Below, one piece after another: positions 8,863 to 19,345 of a DNA stretch of 64,000 bases. Each line of letters starts with the position of its first letter. Within the stretch, counting starts at the first letter, position 1. Origin of the DNA: Limnephilus marmoratus (lineage: Eukaryota; Arthropoda; Insecta; Trichoptera; Limnephilidae). Under the pieces are notes generated by a model, which was not told the origin of the DNA, did no database searches, and was given only the letters and a program-made list of their open reading frames with translations. Both the position numbers and the translations under genes were made by a program. The stretch lies in assembly GCA_917880885.1 (NCBI GenBank), contig OU862917.1, forward strand, positions 26,586,104 to 26,650,103, read 5' to 3'.

Positions 8863-8874
8863 TTATTAGTCATT

Positions 8875-9097
8875 GCTAATATTATAAAGAGGAAATATTT
8901 GATTGTTTGTTTGTTTGCATTGAATAGATCCGAAACTACTGGACCGATTTGAAAACTTCTTTCACTGTTGGGAAGCTACACTATCCTCGGGTGACATAGG
9001 CTAAAATTAATAAAGCTAGCTAGAAAGGGTATGCAGGAGATTCAGGGAGAAACAATGTATTTGGCATTGCAACGCATGTCGTGGACCAGCTAGTCCT
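8875..9097 (-). mobile_element. Helitron-like element copy
   Basis: On the minus strand it starts GGACTAGCTGGTCCACGACA and continues TGCGTTGCAATGCCAAATAC and GTTTCTCCCTGAATCTCC, matching the start of the copy at 58978. The other end has CTACTGGACCGATTTGAAAA. It is short and lacks the long pyrimidine tract. Confidence 0.5.
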
Positions 9098-9885
9098 ATT
9101 ATATTATAATATTATAAAGGCGAAAGTTTGTATGGATGTATGTTTGTTACTCTTTCACACAAAAACTACTGAATGGACTTTAAAAATTCTTTCACTAATA
9201 GAAAGCTACATTATTTGCGAGCACTATAAGGCTATATATATTGGTAACCTCTGGCGTTATGAAATTATTTATCATACGTTTTCTGTCCCTAACAAAATCG
9301 AGTTATTGCAAAAGTCAGAAGAAAAGCAAACAAATTGTTGCCTTGGAAACGATGTTTTTTTTTTTAATTAGGCAATTCACGCTAAAAAGAGTGCTTTGTT
9401 GGCGTCGCAGTTAATATCTATCTCGCATCGATCGCCGAAATGTATGTATGCGCGTAACTTCCGAACGACGGCACCAAATTGGATAATTCTTTATTTTGTA
9501 TAAAACTATCGTTGAGCTCTGCCATTACGAAACTCGTATAAAAAATTGTAATAGGTGGCGCGCGAGCAGTTTCAAAACTTAATGTACCGGGAATGAATGT
9601 GTGGAATGCGAGAGGTGGGTGAGGGGAGGTGGAAGGGGTATTTGGGGAGGGCGGTGGGGGAGGGGAGGAGGATGGGGTGAAGGGGGTTAGGGGTGGTGGA
9701 GGGGGGAGGGAGGTAAGGGGGAGGGGTGGAGGAGGGTGTGAGCAGTGGTAGGGGGTGGGGTGAGGGGTGGGAGGAGTAGGAGGGGGGTTGATTGGGGGAG
9801 TGGTGTGGGGAGAGGGAAGGTGGTGGAGGCGGAGTGGGAATCCCCTAATACCATGCGAGCGAAGCTGCGCGGAAAAGCTAGTAAA
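9098..9885 (-). mobile_element. Helitron-like element with a 250-bp purine-rich tract
   Basis: On the minus strand it starts CTAGCTTTTCCGCGCAGCTT then CGCTCGCATGG, a start common in lepidopteran repeats. The other end has GGCGAAAGTTTGTATGGATG. From 9600 to 9845 the plus strand is an almost continuous GGGGAGG-type tract. The proline-rich frames this creates on the minus strand are not genes. A 50-bp piece (9352-9405, TAATTAGGCAATTCACGCTA) recurs inverted at 11060-11115. Confidence 0.55.
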
Positions 9886-10094
9886 GAATAAACACGACAC
9901 CCAAACAATAATTGTTAAAAAAAACCCTTGGTGAAATTATATAATTCAGCATAAATTATATTGTTATTGAAATAATACCTCGTTTCAACTTAACCCAACG
10001 TTAGAAACCACTATTTATTTCGGGGGAAGTGGAAAAAATCACAAAACAGATTCATAGTTTGGGTTGTTTAAATGTTTAAATTCATAAAATACTT

Positions 10095-10500
10095 TTGTTG
10101 TTTAAAAACCAATATGTTTCGTAAGCAATGCATACTTAATCAGGTTTTAGTTAAAACTAATTACAACAATAGACTTCAATGAAGATGTCAATGGATGAAT
10201 GAGAGTGGGAAGAAGAGGGGGTAATATGGCGTAATTTACAAAGGAAAAAAATTAATAACGGGTCGTTTAAAATTATTTTTTGGTTATTTATAATACTTAA
10301 GCTCATCTTTTCATTTTCACACCTTTTCTAATTTTCAAGGTTTCAAGTTTGTCTAAATGGATACCATTAACATTACAGTGTAGCAACTCTATTCCATTAT
10401 TAAAATCAAAAGAATGATTCGTTTCCAATAAATGATTAGCAAACTTTGAGAAATTATTATTGATCAAATCCCTCATATGCTCATTTATCCGTATTCCCAT
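10095..10500 (-). pseudogene. Penelope-like element: GIY-YIG-domain fragment and 3' terminus
   Basis: The minus-strand frame 10500-10303 (65 codons) reads INEHMRDLINNN, FANHLLETNHSFDF and ELLHCNVNGIHLDKLE. This is the arrangement at the end of the GIY-YIG endonuclease domain of Penelope-like retroelements. The RT and the catalytic GIY...YIG strand are absent. About 170 bases downstream on the same strand (10140-10095) lies CCTGATTAAGTATGCATTGC then TTACGAAACATATTGG, a hammerhead-like block expected in the terminal repeat of such elements. Related termini are at 33365-33515. Confidence 0.6.
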
Positions 10501-11592
10501 TTTACCTATTTAAAAAATCTATATAAAACCTAAGTAATAATGAATAGCAAAATTTACTGTTCTGTAACAAATAATGTACAAAGTGAAATTTTGTCAGCAT
10601 TTTATGTTAATAATAAACTGAAAAATTACAAATTAAATAATGACGATGGCGACTTAAATATGAATAAATCTGTTGTAAAGATTATGGTTTTTTTATGTAT
10701 GTAAAACTTCGAGGAACTTTGAAATTAGGATAAAGAAGCATTTGAGGTGTTAGAATTATAATAGTTTGTTAGCCATTTTATTTTTTATTTGTATTCTCCA
10801 CGTAGGTTTCTTCGAAAATCAGATTTTCATAAAGCAATATATTTACCTGCTTTATGCGTATTAGAAAATGATAAATCTTCACCAAGTGAAACATCTACCA
10901 ACCACATAATATATTACGTGAAAATGAAATAACCAGATAGTTATATAATTTATAGAAACGTTAACGTCTTATTTCAATGTGTCTGAATAGGCACCCCGTT
11001 ACATATAGAAGAAACTTTATTTATTATTCCCTATCAAAAGAATTGGCTGGGTATTATTAATGCTTTTCACAAAGCACTCTTTTTAGGGTGAATTGCCTAT
11101 TTCAATAAAAAAAACCAATGCTTTTTGTGTCTGCGTATAAATGGTAGGTACTTTTTTATTACATATTTCGGTTTATAAATAATTTTTTAGATGTAGGTAG
11201 GTGGTACAAAAACATTTTTTTTAATAATTTTATTGTTGAATTTTTTTGGAAAAATTCTTTTCCCTTAAAAAGACTTTAAATAAAGATGACTGTTTAAAAA
11301 TGAAATGATTTTTTTTCTATTATTTAGACATACAACATAAATATGTAAAGGAAATATATTCCCTTTAAATTTGAATCCTATAGTGTCACTTAGAATGCAA
11401 TCATCAATTGTAACTTGTTTTGTTTTTCTATTATTTGATTGTAAAATATGAGTTTTTGTTAGAAGAAACCATTCAAAGGAAAGTATATAAATAAATATTA
11501 ATGTCGTTTCTTTGTTAAAAAACTTTGCAACACAAGTGTTTTATTTATAAATTAATAGAAAGGAATTAAACCTCTCAACTTATTATAAAACG
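10501..11592. other. Unassigned A+T-rich DNA
   Basis: No coding region or bounded element was recognised. At 11060-11115 a short stretch (AAAGCACTCTTTTTAGGGTG) is an inverted match to 9352-9405, so part is repeat-derived. Confidence 0.4.
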
Positions 11593-11859
11593 ACATTTTT
11601 CGTGTTAAACCAAAAATGGAGAAACTTTGAATTTACACTATTACGAGGTGATGGCAGGTCAAATATTATTAGCATTACAAAAATAGTCATAAGTGATGAA
11701 AAAGTATTTACAATACCAGAAATGCTACAATTCGCCAGCCATCGCGAGGAGATAATGAAAAGTGGTGCTTTTGGAAAAATAAAAAATAATTTGAAAAAAG
11801 GATACCAGGTTATAAGAGTCTGGGTAACCATGACAGAAGAACTAAAAAAACACATGTAG
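11593..11859 (+). CDS. Unrecognised ORF, possibly an exon or transposon remnant
   Basis: An open stretch of about 88 codons follows a stop near 11590 and ends in TAG. There is no ATG at its start (first possible start is GTG at 11602). The product is basic and mixed in composition (MLQFASHREEIMKSG, KGYQVIRVWVTMTEELKK), with no motif, signal peptide or membrane segment I can name. The opposite strand is also open, which lowers confidence. No neighbouring gene or splice structure supports it. Confidence 0.2.
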   Translation, partial: TFFVLNQKWRNFEFTLLRGDGRSNIISITKIVISDEKVFTIPEMLQFASHREEIMKSGAFGKIKNNLKKGYQVIRVWVTMTEELKKHM

Positions 11860-12234
11860 ATGAAGATAACTCATAAAATATTAACTCCGAGTGATTTTCA
11901 CAGAAAACCAAGTTTTATCTTCATATCATATTTTGAAAACGCTTCTAAATTTTCTAATGATACATTTATCTTTAATATCAGAAAACTTAATTAAATTAAC
12001 ATCATTGGGTCGATTAAAAATGATCTAACCCAGTTATTTTCATCAGTATCATTACTTTAATACGGGTTTATCCAGAGGGTGATAGGTGCAATGTATCTTC
12101 TATAAAATGGTGAAAGACGTTCATTTATAATATTTTTTAAATTTGTTTGAATTGGATTGCCGTGTTTTGTGATCAGATCTAATTTTGTTGTTTTATAATT
12201 TTTCTTTAGTCATTACTTTGTAATTACATAATTT

Positions 12235-12418
12235 GAGGATTTTTTCGAACACCATGCTAGGCACATGTCCGTGTTGTGGTGGTCGTAATAACCTGGTACT
12301 TCCCAACCCATCTCTACCCAATCTCCTTTTCTGCCCTTTTCCTTAAGCATCACAACACTCCAATTGAGGACGCAGTGATCCTACTGGCTCCGGATAGGTG
12401 AAAGCAGTTGGGACTTCA
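12235..12418 (+). mobile_element. S2 repeat fragment preceded by a LINE-tail fragment
   Basis: ACCTGGTACTTCCCAACCC to AAGCAGTTGGGACTTC (12292-12418) matches the S2 family (full copy 23986-24230). It includes CTCCAATTGAGGACGCAGTG and CTACTGGCTCCGGATAGGTG. Just upstream, CACCATGCTAGGCACATGTC (12251) is an inverted match to 22435-22470 and similar to 51815-51860. Both pieces are diverged. Confidence 0.5.
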
Positions 12419-13179
12419 AATAAGAATGTAAAAAGTATTCTAGACTTATTTGAGGATAACATATTACGTATGATGATGTGTTATTTTATTAGATTTTCAA
12501 TATCGATTGAAAACAATCCCCACAATAAAGTCTCAACGTTTCGTTTTCGTAAGAATTCTTTCTCTCTAGTAATTACCAAAGTGTGTTCACAGTTCGTGAT
12601 AGTTGGTATAATGAATTTGAAGTCAAGTAACGGAATTCTAAACTGCATTTCATTATAATTATCGGATTACAAACGCTACACGAATTTGTATTGAACTTAA
12701 TGAGACCATCCCACTCTAATCAAATTTAATGTTTTAATCAAAGCTTTGTTGTAGCAATTCAATTATTTTATTTGTAATATTATTTTATATTAATTCTTTG
12801 ACTCTTTTTGTTACAAAAAAAATGTTTGTGTCATGAATTTCTGGTAAAACTATTCAAATGATCTAAGGATAAAACAGTTAATTTTAAAAAATTCTTTTCT
12901 CAGAGTTATCTTGTGTCTACTTTATTTCAATGATTTTTTTAAATGTACGTAAAGTACAAGTAAATGTACGTGTGTTAGTAAAACCGCTATGCTCCTACCG
13001 ACATGGCACTTTAAGCGTAGCAGGTGGATACTTAAATGTTTCACAAAAATTCTTAATTGTAAAATTATTTTCGTGGACGTCTGATATATCAAAATGCTAA
13101 GGTACAGAATATCGATATGAAATTTTTGCGGGTCTGATTTCTTCTGAAGTTCGTGAAATTTGTAAAATGTTATGTTGTA
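12419..13179. other. Unassigned A+T-rich DNA
   Basis: No coding signal or repeat family was recognised. The open frame at 12398-12658 has low-complexity composition and no motif. Confidence 0.4.
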
Positions 13180-14360
13180 ATAAGCCGCATTAGTTTTAAT
13201 CGACTTTATATTTATAATGGGTATCGAACTACAAAACCTGCATTAGTTTTTAATAAGTTTCTTGTGACGTATTTAAAAAACAGAACACAGTATGTATGCA
13301 TCAGTGGTCAAGAGTCCAGAGAATTCCCTGCATTTTCAGGAATACCTCAGGGGTCAAACTTGGGACCTCTACTATTCTTAATATTAATCGATGATATTCA
13401 AGAATGCATCCAGAGTACTACTTGCTTGCTGTTTGCTGACGATCTCAAACTGCTCAGGACGAAACGCTATATTCAAGATTGTTTTAAGTTACAACTTGAT
13501 TTAGACGCAATACCTTCATGGGCAGATGAGAATAAACTTTTCTTTAATGTAAAAAAATGTGTCACTATGACGTATAAGCGTGAAAACCCGATTAAATTTG
13601 ATTATAAATTAAATAATGAAATATTGTCATCAGTAAAATCCATAAGGGACCTCGGGGTCACATTTGATCCCAAACTTACTTTTTCAGATCATATGGTAGG
13701 GTTGGCATCATCGTGTTACAAACTTCTTAGATTTGTGATAAGAATAAGTAAACAATTTTCCAAGCCCGAAGCAATGACATCGATGTTCAACTGTATTATA
13801 CGATCAAAATTAGAATACGCCTCTGCTGTTTGGGCCCCATACCAGAAAAAATACATAGATTTATTGGAACAAATCCTAAAAAATTCTACGGTATCTTTAT
13901 ATGAGAATGCATGGTGAATACCCGCGATTTATGCATCATATGGATTTGCTATCCTTCGAAAGTCTCCAATCTAGAAGGATTGGAACCCTAACAGTAACAG
14001 CTTTCAAAATTATGAACTATTACATTGACAGCCCATACCTCTTGGAATGCTATAAATTGTTCGTACCGAACAACTACTAACAGGATTGCCACCACGACTT
14101 GCTCTGTATCCCACATGGCAGAACAGATGTTCTGGCCCAGCACAGCATGGCAAGAGCTATGGTACTGCTAAATGATATCTCTAGGTCCCTTGACATTTTC
14201 AACATTAGTCTTGAACGTTAGTAATTATTAGTAGTAATTTTAGGCAAGAGCTCTAAAATATGTATTATTGTAATTTTATTTATGCAATCAGATGATGTGA
14301 AACACAATATTGTATTTGTATTGTATGTACAATGTACCTACATGTACATAATCCAATCTA
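13180..14360 (+). pseudogene. Jockey/CR1-group non-LTR retrotransposon RT, 5'-truncated
   Basis: The frame ending at 13917 contains RT block SGIPQGSNLGPLLFL (residues 62-76) and the catalytic box LLFADDLKL (FADD at 94-97). FFNVKKCVTM, IRDLGVTFDPKLTFSDHM and the thumb-region RSKLEYASAVWAPY follow. After a frameshift near 13890 the coding continues to ~14225 (RMHGEYPRFMHHMDLLSFES, LQSRRIGTLTVTAFKIMNYY, SMARAMVLLNDISRSLDIFN). Both catalytic Asp of the FADD box are kept, but the N-terminal RT, the endonuclease and ORF1 are missing. No clear TSD or poly-A was found. Confidence 0.85.
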
Positions 14361-14733
14361 ATATTCTATGTGTATTGTAATAGGATTATATTATACTGTT
14401 ATGCACAAAAAAAAATTGTGTAGAATTTTGTCAATGGGAAGGGAAAGTTTTGGTAAAAAAATTAAAACCATTTCAAGCCACGATTAGATTCTAATGACAA
14501 TTTCTTCAAACTTGCTTCCATTCTAACGGGTGTCTTTTAAGATTCGGGATGAAAAAAGACGTGTTCTATTTTGTTACCTACGATTTTCGTACAGTTTAAG
14601 ATGGCGAACATTATTTGACAACTACTGTCATCATGAAATGTTGCATATTTATTTAGTTGGATGGATATAAAAAACAGTGTATTTCTTTTTATATTTGCAA
14701 CAACTTAATGAGTAAAAACCTAAAGTTGTATAT
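14361..14733. other. Unassigned DNA
   Basis: Nothing recognisable was seen between the LINE remnant and the next inverted-repeat element. Confidence 0.35.
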
Positions 14734-15094
14734 TTAATCATTAAAGAATAGATCAGCGACTCCCAAAAGTTAATTTGAAACAGAAATAAGTAGGGTCGCA
14801 TCTAGGAATTGAACCCAGATTTAATACTACCCAGAACTACAAAAATTATCTTAATTTTCTTATTGCAAATAATGCATATTTTTATCGACTGATATCTCTA
14901 TTTATTATTGCAAGATTCTTCCCGAACTAATAAACACGAATGATACAGCTAAATACCACGGGGAAAGGGTCGATTTAGCTCAACGGTTAGAGCAAGGCCT
15001 CGGCAAGTTTGGGTCTTATATGCGACCGTATATTTTCTGATTTTTCATTTTCTAATTTTCATTTGAGAATCGCTAATATTGTCTTAATGATTAA
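14734..15094. mobile_element. Inverted-repeat element carrying a tRNA-like gene (copy C)
   Basis: The left end TTAATCATTAAAGAATAGAT then CAGCGACTCCCAAAAG is inverted, with differences, at the right end (GAATCGCTAATATTGTCTTA then ATGATTAA). Moving inward, the left arm has GGGTCGCATCTAGGAATTGA (a tRNA 3' end on the minus strand, 14793-14812). The right arm has a degenerate tRNA-like sequence on the plus strand ending TATGCGACC (15027). The arms share GACAATATTAGCGA with copy A. Copy C is the most decayed of the three. Confidence 0.65.
14968..15027 (+). ncRNA. Degenerate tRNA-like sequence in copy C
   Basis: It starts GGTCGATTTAGCTCAACGGT with a good A box (TAGCTCAACGG) and D stem GCTC/GAGC. 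It ends GGTCTTATATGCGACC, pairing with the start as an acceptor stem. The anticodon region is shortened and the B box has decayed to TTTGGGTCTTATA, whereas the opposite arm keeps a better B box (GGGTTCAATTCC on the minus strand). It is not a functional tRNA. Confidence 0.5.
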
Positions 15095-15267
15095 GTACAA
15101 ATTTTGTTTATTACAGATTGTGAATACGTATTGCCGTACGGTATTGCGAATTCGTTGATATTTGTATGAAAGCGTAAGATTATAAAAATAATTATCGTGT
15201 AAAGTGAAGATTTTTCGGATGGGTTCCGATAAAGTTTCCGTAAGAGGATCGGTATGAAAAAAAATTA

Positions 15268-15482
15268 CAGGTGTGCAGTTCACACGCGGTAGAAGTGAAA
15301 CCTTCAGAAAACTAAAGTAGATAAGAGCGGGGAGGCTACGAAGCACCACACAAAGAGGTGACCGACAATCGTATCTCATTCTCTCCTATAGATGTATGTG
15401 TTGGTCTCTTTTTAGTGTCGCTTTTTCGTTTCATCGAGTTTCAAATCACGATGGTGCTAAAGAAGTTTTCACTTCAAAAATC
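15268..15482 (-). mobile_element. 'GTGAAAACTTC' MITE copy
   Basis: The plus strand reads GTGTGCAGTTCACACGCGGT at the left edge, then AGAAGTGAAACCTTCAGAAA. It ends GTGCTAAAGAAGTTTTCACTT at the right. It is uninterrupted at about 215 bp and serves as a reference for the split copies at 8222-8862 and 38453-39156. Confidence 0.65.
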
Positions 15483-15842
15483 ATCGTTCATACGCTAGTA
15501 CAGCAAGTGGCAAATATACTTTATTTTATTCCAACGTGAAAAATCCATCCCACGTTTTATATTATTGGTCTAACTGTGTTTTCAACTGCCGTTCTCTAAC
15601 AGTTAGAGCAGGTTTATATTGTATGAACCCAGATACCAGAATATCCGCTCTGCCATTGTTGTTGCCGATAATATTATTTTGATTCTATGAAACTAGTGTC
15701 ATATTGTGAGCACAAATAACACATTGGAGTAAGCTTTGGTATAGTAGGTGTAGTACTGGTAATAATAATTAAATTTACACAGAAAACGTGTTCATAATTT
15801 ACTGGCGATAATATCCATTTCGATATTATCATTTTCTTTTTT

Positions 15843-16250
15843 AACAATAACTCCACACAGGAGGCTCTGAGGAAAACAATTTCCCTCAGGGTCTATGTCA
15901 TCTTGGAAGATGCTGTGTTGAGGGTCTTTGTCAGGAGAGGAAGGAGTGAACATGGGTCTCTTCGAGACCCATGTTTTAGGAGAGAACAACAGAGAAAACA
16001 CAGAGGCCGGCAAAGCGTTCCACAGCCGAGCTGTTGAACTCAAGAACGAGTCGTAAAAACGACCCGTTCTTATGTGACTAATGTCAACCGCGTACAAATT
16101 TGAACGCGTGTTTGCCGTAATTCGCGACTATGCACCGGTGCCGAGGGGTTAATGAAGCTAGTTCCTCGGAGTATCTTCCATTGTAATACCGGTATAACAA
16201 GGTTAGCATTCCCACCAAAGATTCGAATCCGAATCTTATTTCATCTCAAA
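15843..16250 (-). pseudogene. Hairpin-tail LINE: RT C-terminal end and 3' UTR
   Basis: On the minus strand the frame from 16097 reads YAVDISHIRTGRFYDSFLSS then TARLWNALPASVF, the conserved tail after the RT of CR1/L2-like elements. The 3' UTR then reads CCTCAACACAGCATCTTCC and the stem-loop CCCTGAGGGAAATTGTTTTC, ending in an A run (plus-strand TTTTTT at 15837). Upstream coding continues only to about 16250, so it is strongly 5'-truncated. Confidence 0.75.
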
Positions 16251-16338
16251 ATTATGCCTACCAATAACCCAGGAGAGAGGCAACTAAAACATCAGCTTGA
16301 TTTTAAGAAGGGATAAATGTATGTGTGTGTAGGGTTAA

Positions 16339-16996
16339 GGGGCGTTTAACCAGCCAGCGGACGAAAATCCACATTTCGTCGAAAGTTGTTCTTACGATCG
16401 TGCAGGGCGGTGACAATGAAAAAGATTAATTATTCTCCGTACCACCTTTTTAAATTATAACTCAGTGTCGATTTAATTTCATTCCGAATTTGTTTTAATT
16501 TATGCCTACATCCAAAAATGCTGAAAGGTGTGATGATAAAACTATTAAAATAATGTACTTTTTGTAATTATTTTTTGATTATAAGTAGGTATTTATCATT
16601 TTTCAATAATGTCTAAATTTAATAAGAATGTTAAAAACTTCTGAAATATATTAGTTTGTAAGTGCGCAAATAAATACACAAACGGACCAATTTTCGTCAA
16701 GAAACACATGTACGTATATATTTTTTAATGATTTTATTTAAACTAAAATTAAAATTCCAAAATATGCGATACTCAGATAATGTATTGATTTATTTTACTG
16801 AATGATTATATGATTTGAAATGGGTGTGGTATAATACCAAATCTTTTTTGAAATTTCTCAAAATTTAAAACATGCGAATGCTAGATAAAAGAACAATCTT
16901 TTGAAATCCATTTATATTTTTTTGTGGAAAAGAGTCAATACGTCTAAAATATGATTTAAAAATGACATATTTCTAGTTTTCTCTGGTATTACCCCC
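16339..16996. mobile_element. TTAA-flanked piggyBac-like MITE (copy 2)
   Basis: TTAA flanks it at 16335-16338 and 16997-17000. The left end GGGGCGTTTAACCAGCCAGC and inverted right end GGGGGTAATACCAGAGAAAA match copy 1 at 7096-7802. It is ~50 bp shorter owing to internal deletions near 16840. The right TTAA touches the next MITE at 17001. Confidence 0.7.
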
Positions 16997-17000
16997 TTAA

Positions 17001-17316
17001 GGGACATGACTTACTTTAACCAATGATTCCTGACATTATTTGGAGTAAAATATGAAAAAGAAATTTTGGTCTTCGGTGACATTTTCACTAAAAGCTTCCA
17101 TCTAAAAACATTAAAAATAACTGAGCATTTAGGGGCGGGGAAACGGATTGGTTGGTTAATGACGACATACGAAAGAAAATAAAATTTAGAAGAATTATTT
17201 TTTTAAAATAGACATTTAAAAAGTCACCGAACACCAAATTTTCATTTAATATTTTTTTCCAAATAATGTTAGAATCACTGATTAAAGTAAGTCAGGTAGG
17301 TACGTCCTTTAACATC
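17001..17316. mobile_element. 'GACTTACTTTAA' MITE (intact copy)
   Basis: The left arm GACTTACTTTAACCAATGAT then TCCTGACATTATTTGGAGTA is inverted at the right (TCCAAATAATGTTAGAATCA then CTGATTAAAGTAAGTC). The match continues inward through GGTGACATTTT/AAAAAGTCACC, so most of the ~315 bp could form a long hairpin. Related pieces are 38330-39350 (filled with nested elements) and a right half at 42485-42550. Confidence 0.75.
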
Positions 17317-17989
17317 CCATACATTTATTTTATTTTTTAATTATTATTAATAAAACAATTATAAATTAAAATATAACAACAGTATAACATAAATAAATAA
17401 AAAGATTTAAAAAATAAAGCATAAAATACAAAACAATTTTTAAGGGCCCGCTACCCGAAATACTACCGATTTCTTACATATCTCCCTTAAACACGTCAAG
17501 TTTTAAAGCTCTTAAAAAAATATATGTTATTCTTGAAGATAACATCTAAACATTGCCCGCGCCGAAATGCAAATTATATAAAATTCCCTCGATAGAAAAA
17601 AATCGCAAAGTATGCTCCAAAAATTATTATAAACAAGTTTTTTTCAGTTATTTTACAAGTTATAAGTTTGAAAAAAATCATAGAGTTTCTTTAAATGCTG
17701 TTTAAAACAATGCCCGCGAGATTTTTGCTCTGTTTTAAATGAGTCGTGTTTTATTAAACATTTTCGCAATTTTCGAATCAATTTTGTGGCTGTAATTGTT
17801 AGCGCTCTCCTCTAACATTCATAATTTCATATGTCTCCATCTTCTTCTTTTCGGGCCTGGTTGCGGAGCCTTAAGTTATTATGACACTAACTTTAAAGAA
17901 TCCATAAAATTTATATTCGAGTATTAACAAAAAAAAATATTTTAATATTTCTAAAATAATTGAATTTCACAAAAGATATTATGAACACT
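17317..17989. other. Unassigned A+T-rich DNA
   Basis: TCCCTTAAACACGTCAAG-type low-copy DNA with no coding signal or terminal repeats that I can see. Confidence 0.35.
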
Positions 17990-18215
17990 CAACCACTGAC
18001 CGGTCATATCAAGCATGTGCAAGGTCAGTGGCTGAGTTGGCATCGCGTTTGGGTACCTCCCAGGCGTCGTGTGTCAATTCCTCGACAATCTTCAAGTCCT
18101 CCAGACACAAGTAACATTTTCCACTTGTGGTGGCAGTAGCATATTTTAAAATGTTGGCAGGTTATTCCTAACCCGGGAACGTTTGTCTTTCTTTTAAAAA
18201 AAAGAAAAAAAATAT
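17990..18215 (+). mobile_element. SINE-C, tRNA-derived (near full length)
   Basis: The head AGGTCAGTGGCTGAGTTGGC resembles an A box and GTGTCAATTCCTCG a decayed B-box region. The body reads TCCAGACACAAGTAACATTT and GGTTATTCCTAACCCGGGAA, then CGTTTGTCTTTCTTTT before an A-rich tail. Other copies are at 52745-52930, 53030-53590 and 56440-56635 (minus). Confidence 0.6.
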
Positions 18216-18780
18216 AAATTATAATTAATCTTTATTTTTATTAAAAAGTGCTGAAATAATTTGGTTTTGAACGTGTCAAAATTCATCTCGAAAATATCAG
18301 CGGCGCGGCGTCTATTAGTTCATTGCCCAGTCTACGTATTCTCTCCATAACAGAATTGAACATGAAGTTATTGTTATGAAATAATATATTCCATCAAGTA
18401 TGCTTCGGAGGTACATGTAAGGACATCAAATGTATAGTCAGGGCATATATGTGTACATTTCTATAGTAGATAAAGTTAGAGAATTGGGCGTGCCTGACAC
18501 TCGTACGTCCGTATTAATAGTGTCATCATTTCCCTTACTTTGAGCGAATTATTAATTAAATTAATTAACTACTTCAAACACCAACCGTCCTTTTTAAGGG
18601 ACAACTCATGTAGGTCTTATAGAAATGGTTGTATCCCCCTTATTATCAAAGTGAGAAATATGATATGAACTGTGTTAGATTTTTTTATAAATTATTTTTA
18701 CATAAAACGATAAAATAAATTGAGGTAAAAGTGATGTTTATAATGCATGTAGGTATAAAATAAAATATATATTTATTTTT
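18216..18780. other. Unassigned DNA
   Basis: No coding frame or repeat family was recognised. Confidence 0.35.
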
Positions 18781-18781
18781 T

Positions 18782-19345
18782 ACGTTAACTCCACACAGGA
18801 GGTCCTGAGGAAAATAATTTCCCTCAGGGCCTATGTCATCTGGGATGCTGTGTGGAGGGTCTTTTTGAGGAGAAGAAGGAATGAACATTGGTCTTGAAGA
18901 GACCCATGTTGTAGAAAGGAGGAAACACAGAGGCCGGCAAATCATTCCACAGCCGAGCTGTTGAACACAAGAACGAGTCGAAGAAACGACCCGTTCTCAT
19001 GTGGCAAATGTCAACCGTGTACAAATGTTGGGCACGCGTTTGGCGTGTTTCCCGACTATGCACGGGTGCCGAAGGGATCAATGATGCTAGTTCCTCGGAG
19101 CATCTTCCATTGTAATACCGGTAGAACAAAGATAGCATTCCCACCCGACGCCTGTGCTCTAAAGATTGCAATCCGTCTGTTAAGATGGGAGAATCTATCA
19201 AACGGACCGCCCGTTTCTGCACAGAGTCGAGGGTATTTTTCAGGTATTTTGGAGCTCCAGACCAGAGGTGGCTGCCAAATTCAACCGTGGGGCGCACTTA
19301 TGATTTGTACAGGGTTAGCAGTTGTGTACTATTAAAGTATCTGCA
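18782..19345 (-). pseudogene. Hairpin-tail LINE: longest RT C-terminal fragment
   Basis: The minus-strand frame 19297-18836 (153 codons) reads VEFGSHLWSGAPKYLKNTLD, SVQKRAVRLI, LQSLEHRRRVGMLSLFYRYY, RETRQTRAQHLYTVDICHMR and SFLCSTARLWNDLPASVF. This is the thumb and C-terminal region of a CR1/L2-group RT. The 3' UTR follows with CTCCACACAGCATCCC, the stem-loop around TGAGGGAAATTATTTTCCTC and an A tail. The RT palm with its catalytic Asp is missing. Copies at 15843, 41145 and 57183 align with it. Confidence 0.85.

Noticed and set aside
9418..9908. Long proline-rich open frames on the minus strand
   Set aside because: They follow the GGGGAGG tract of a Helitron-like repeat. Overlapping frames are open simply because the tract contains no stop codons.
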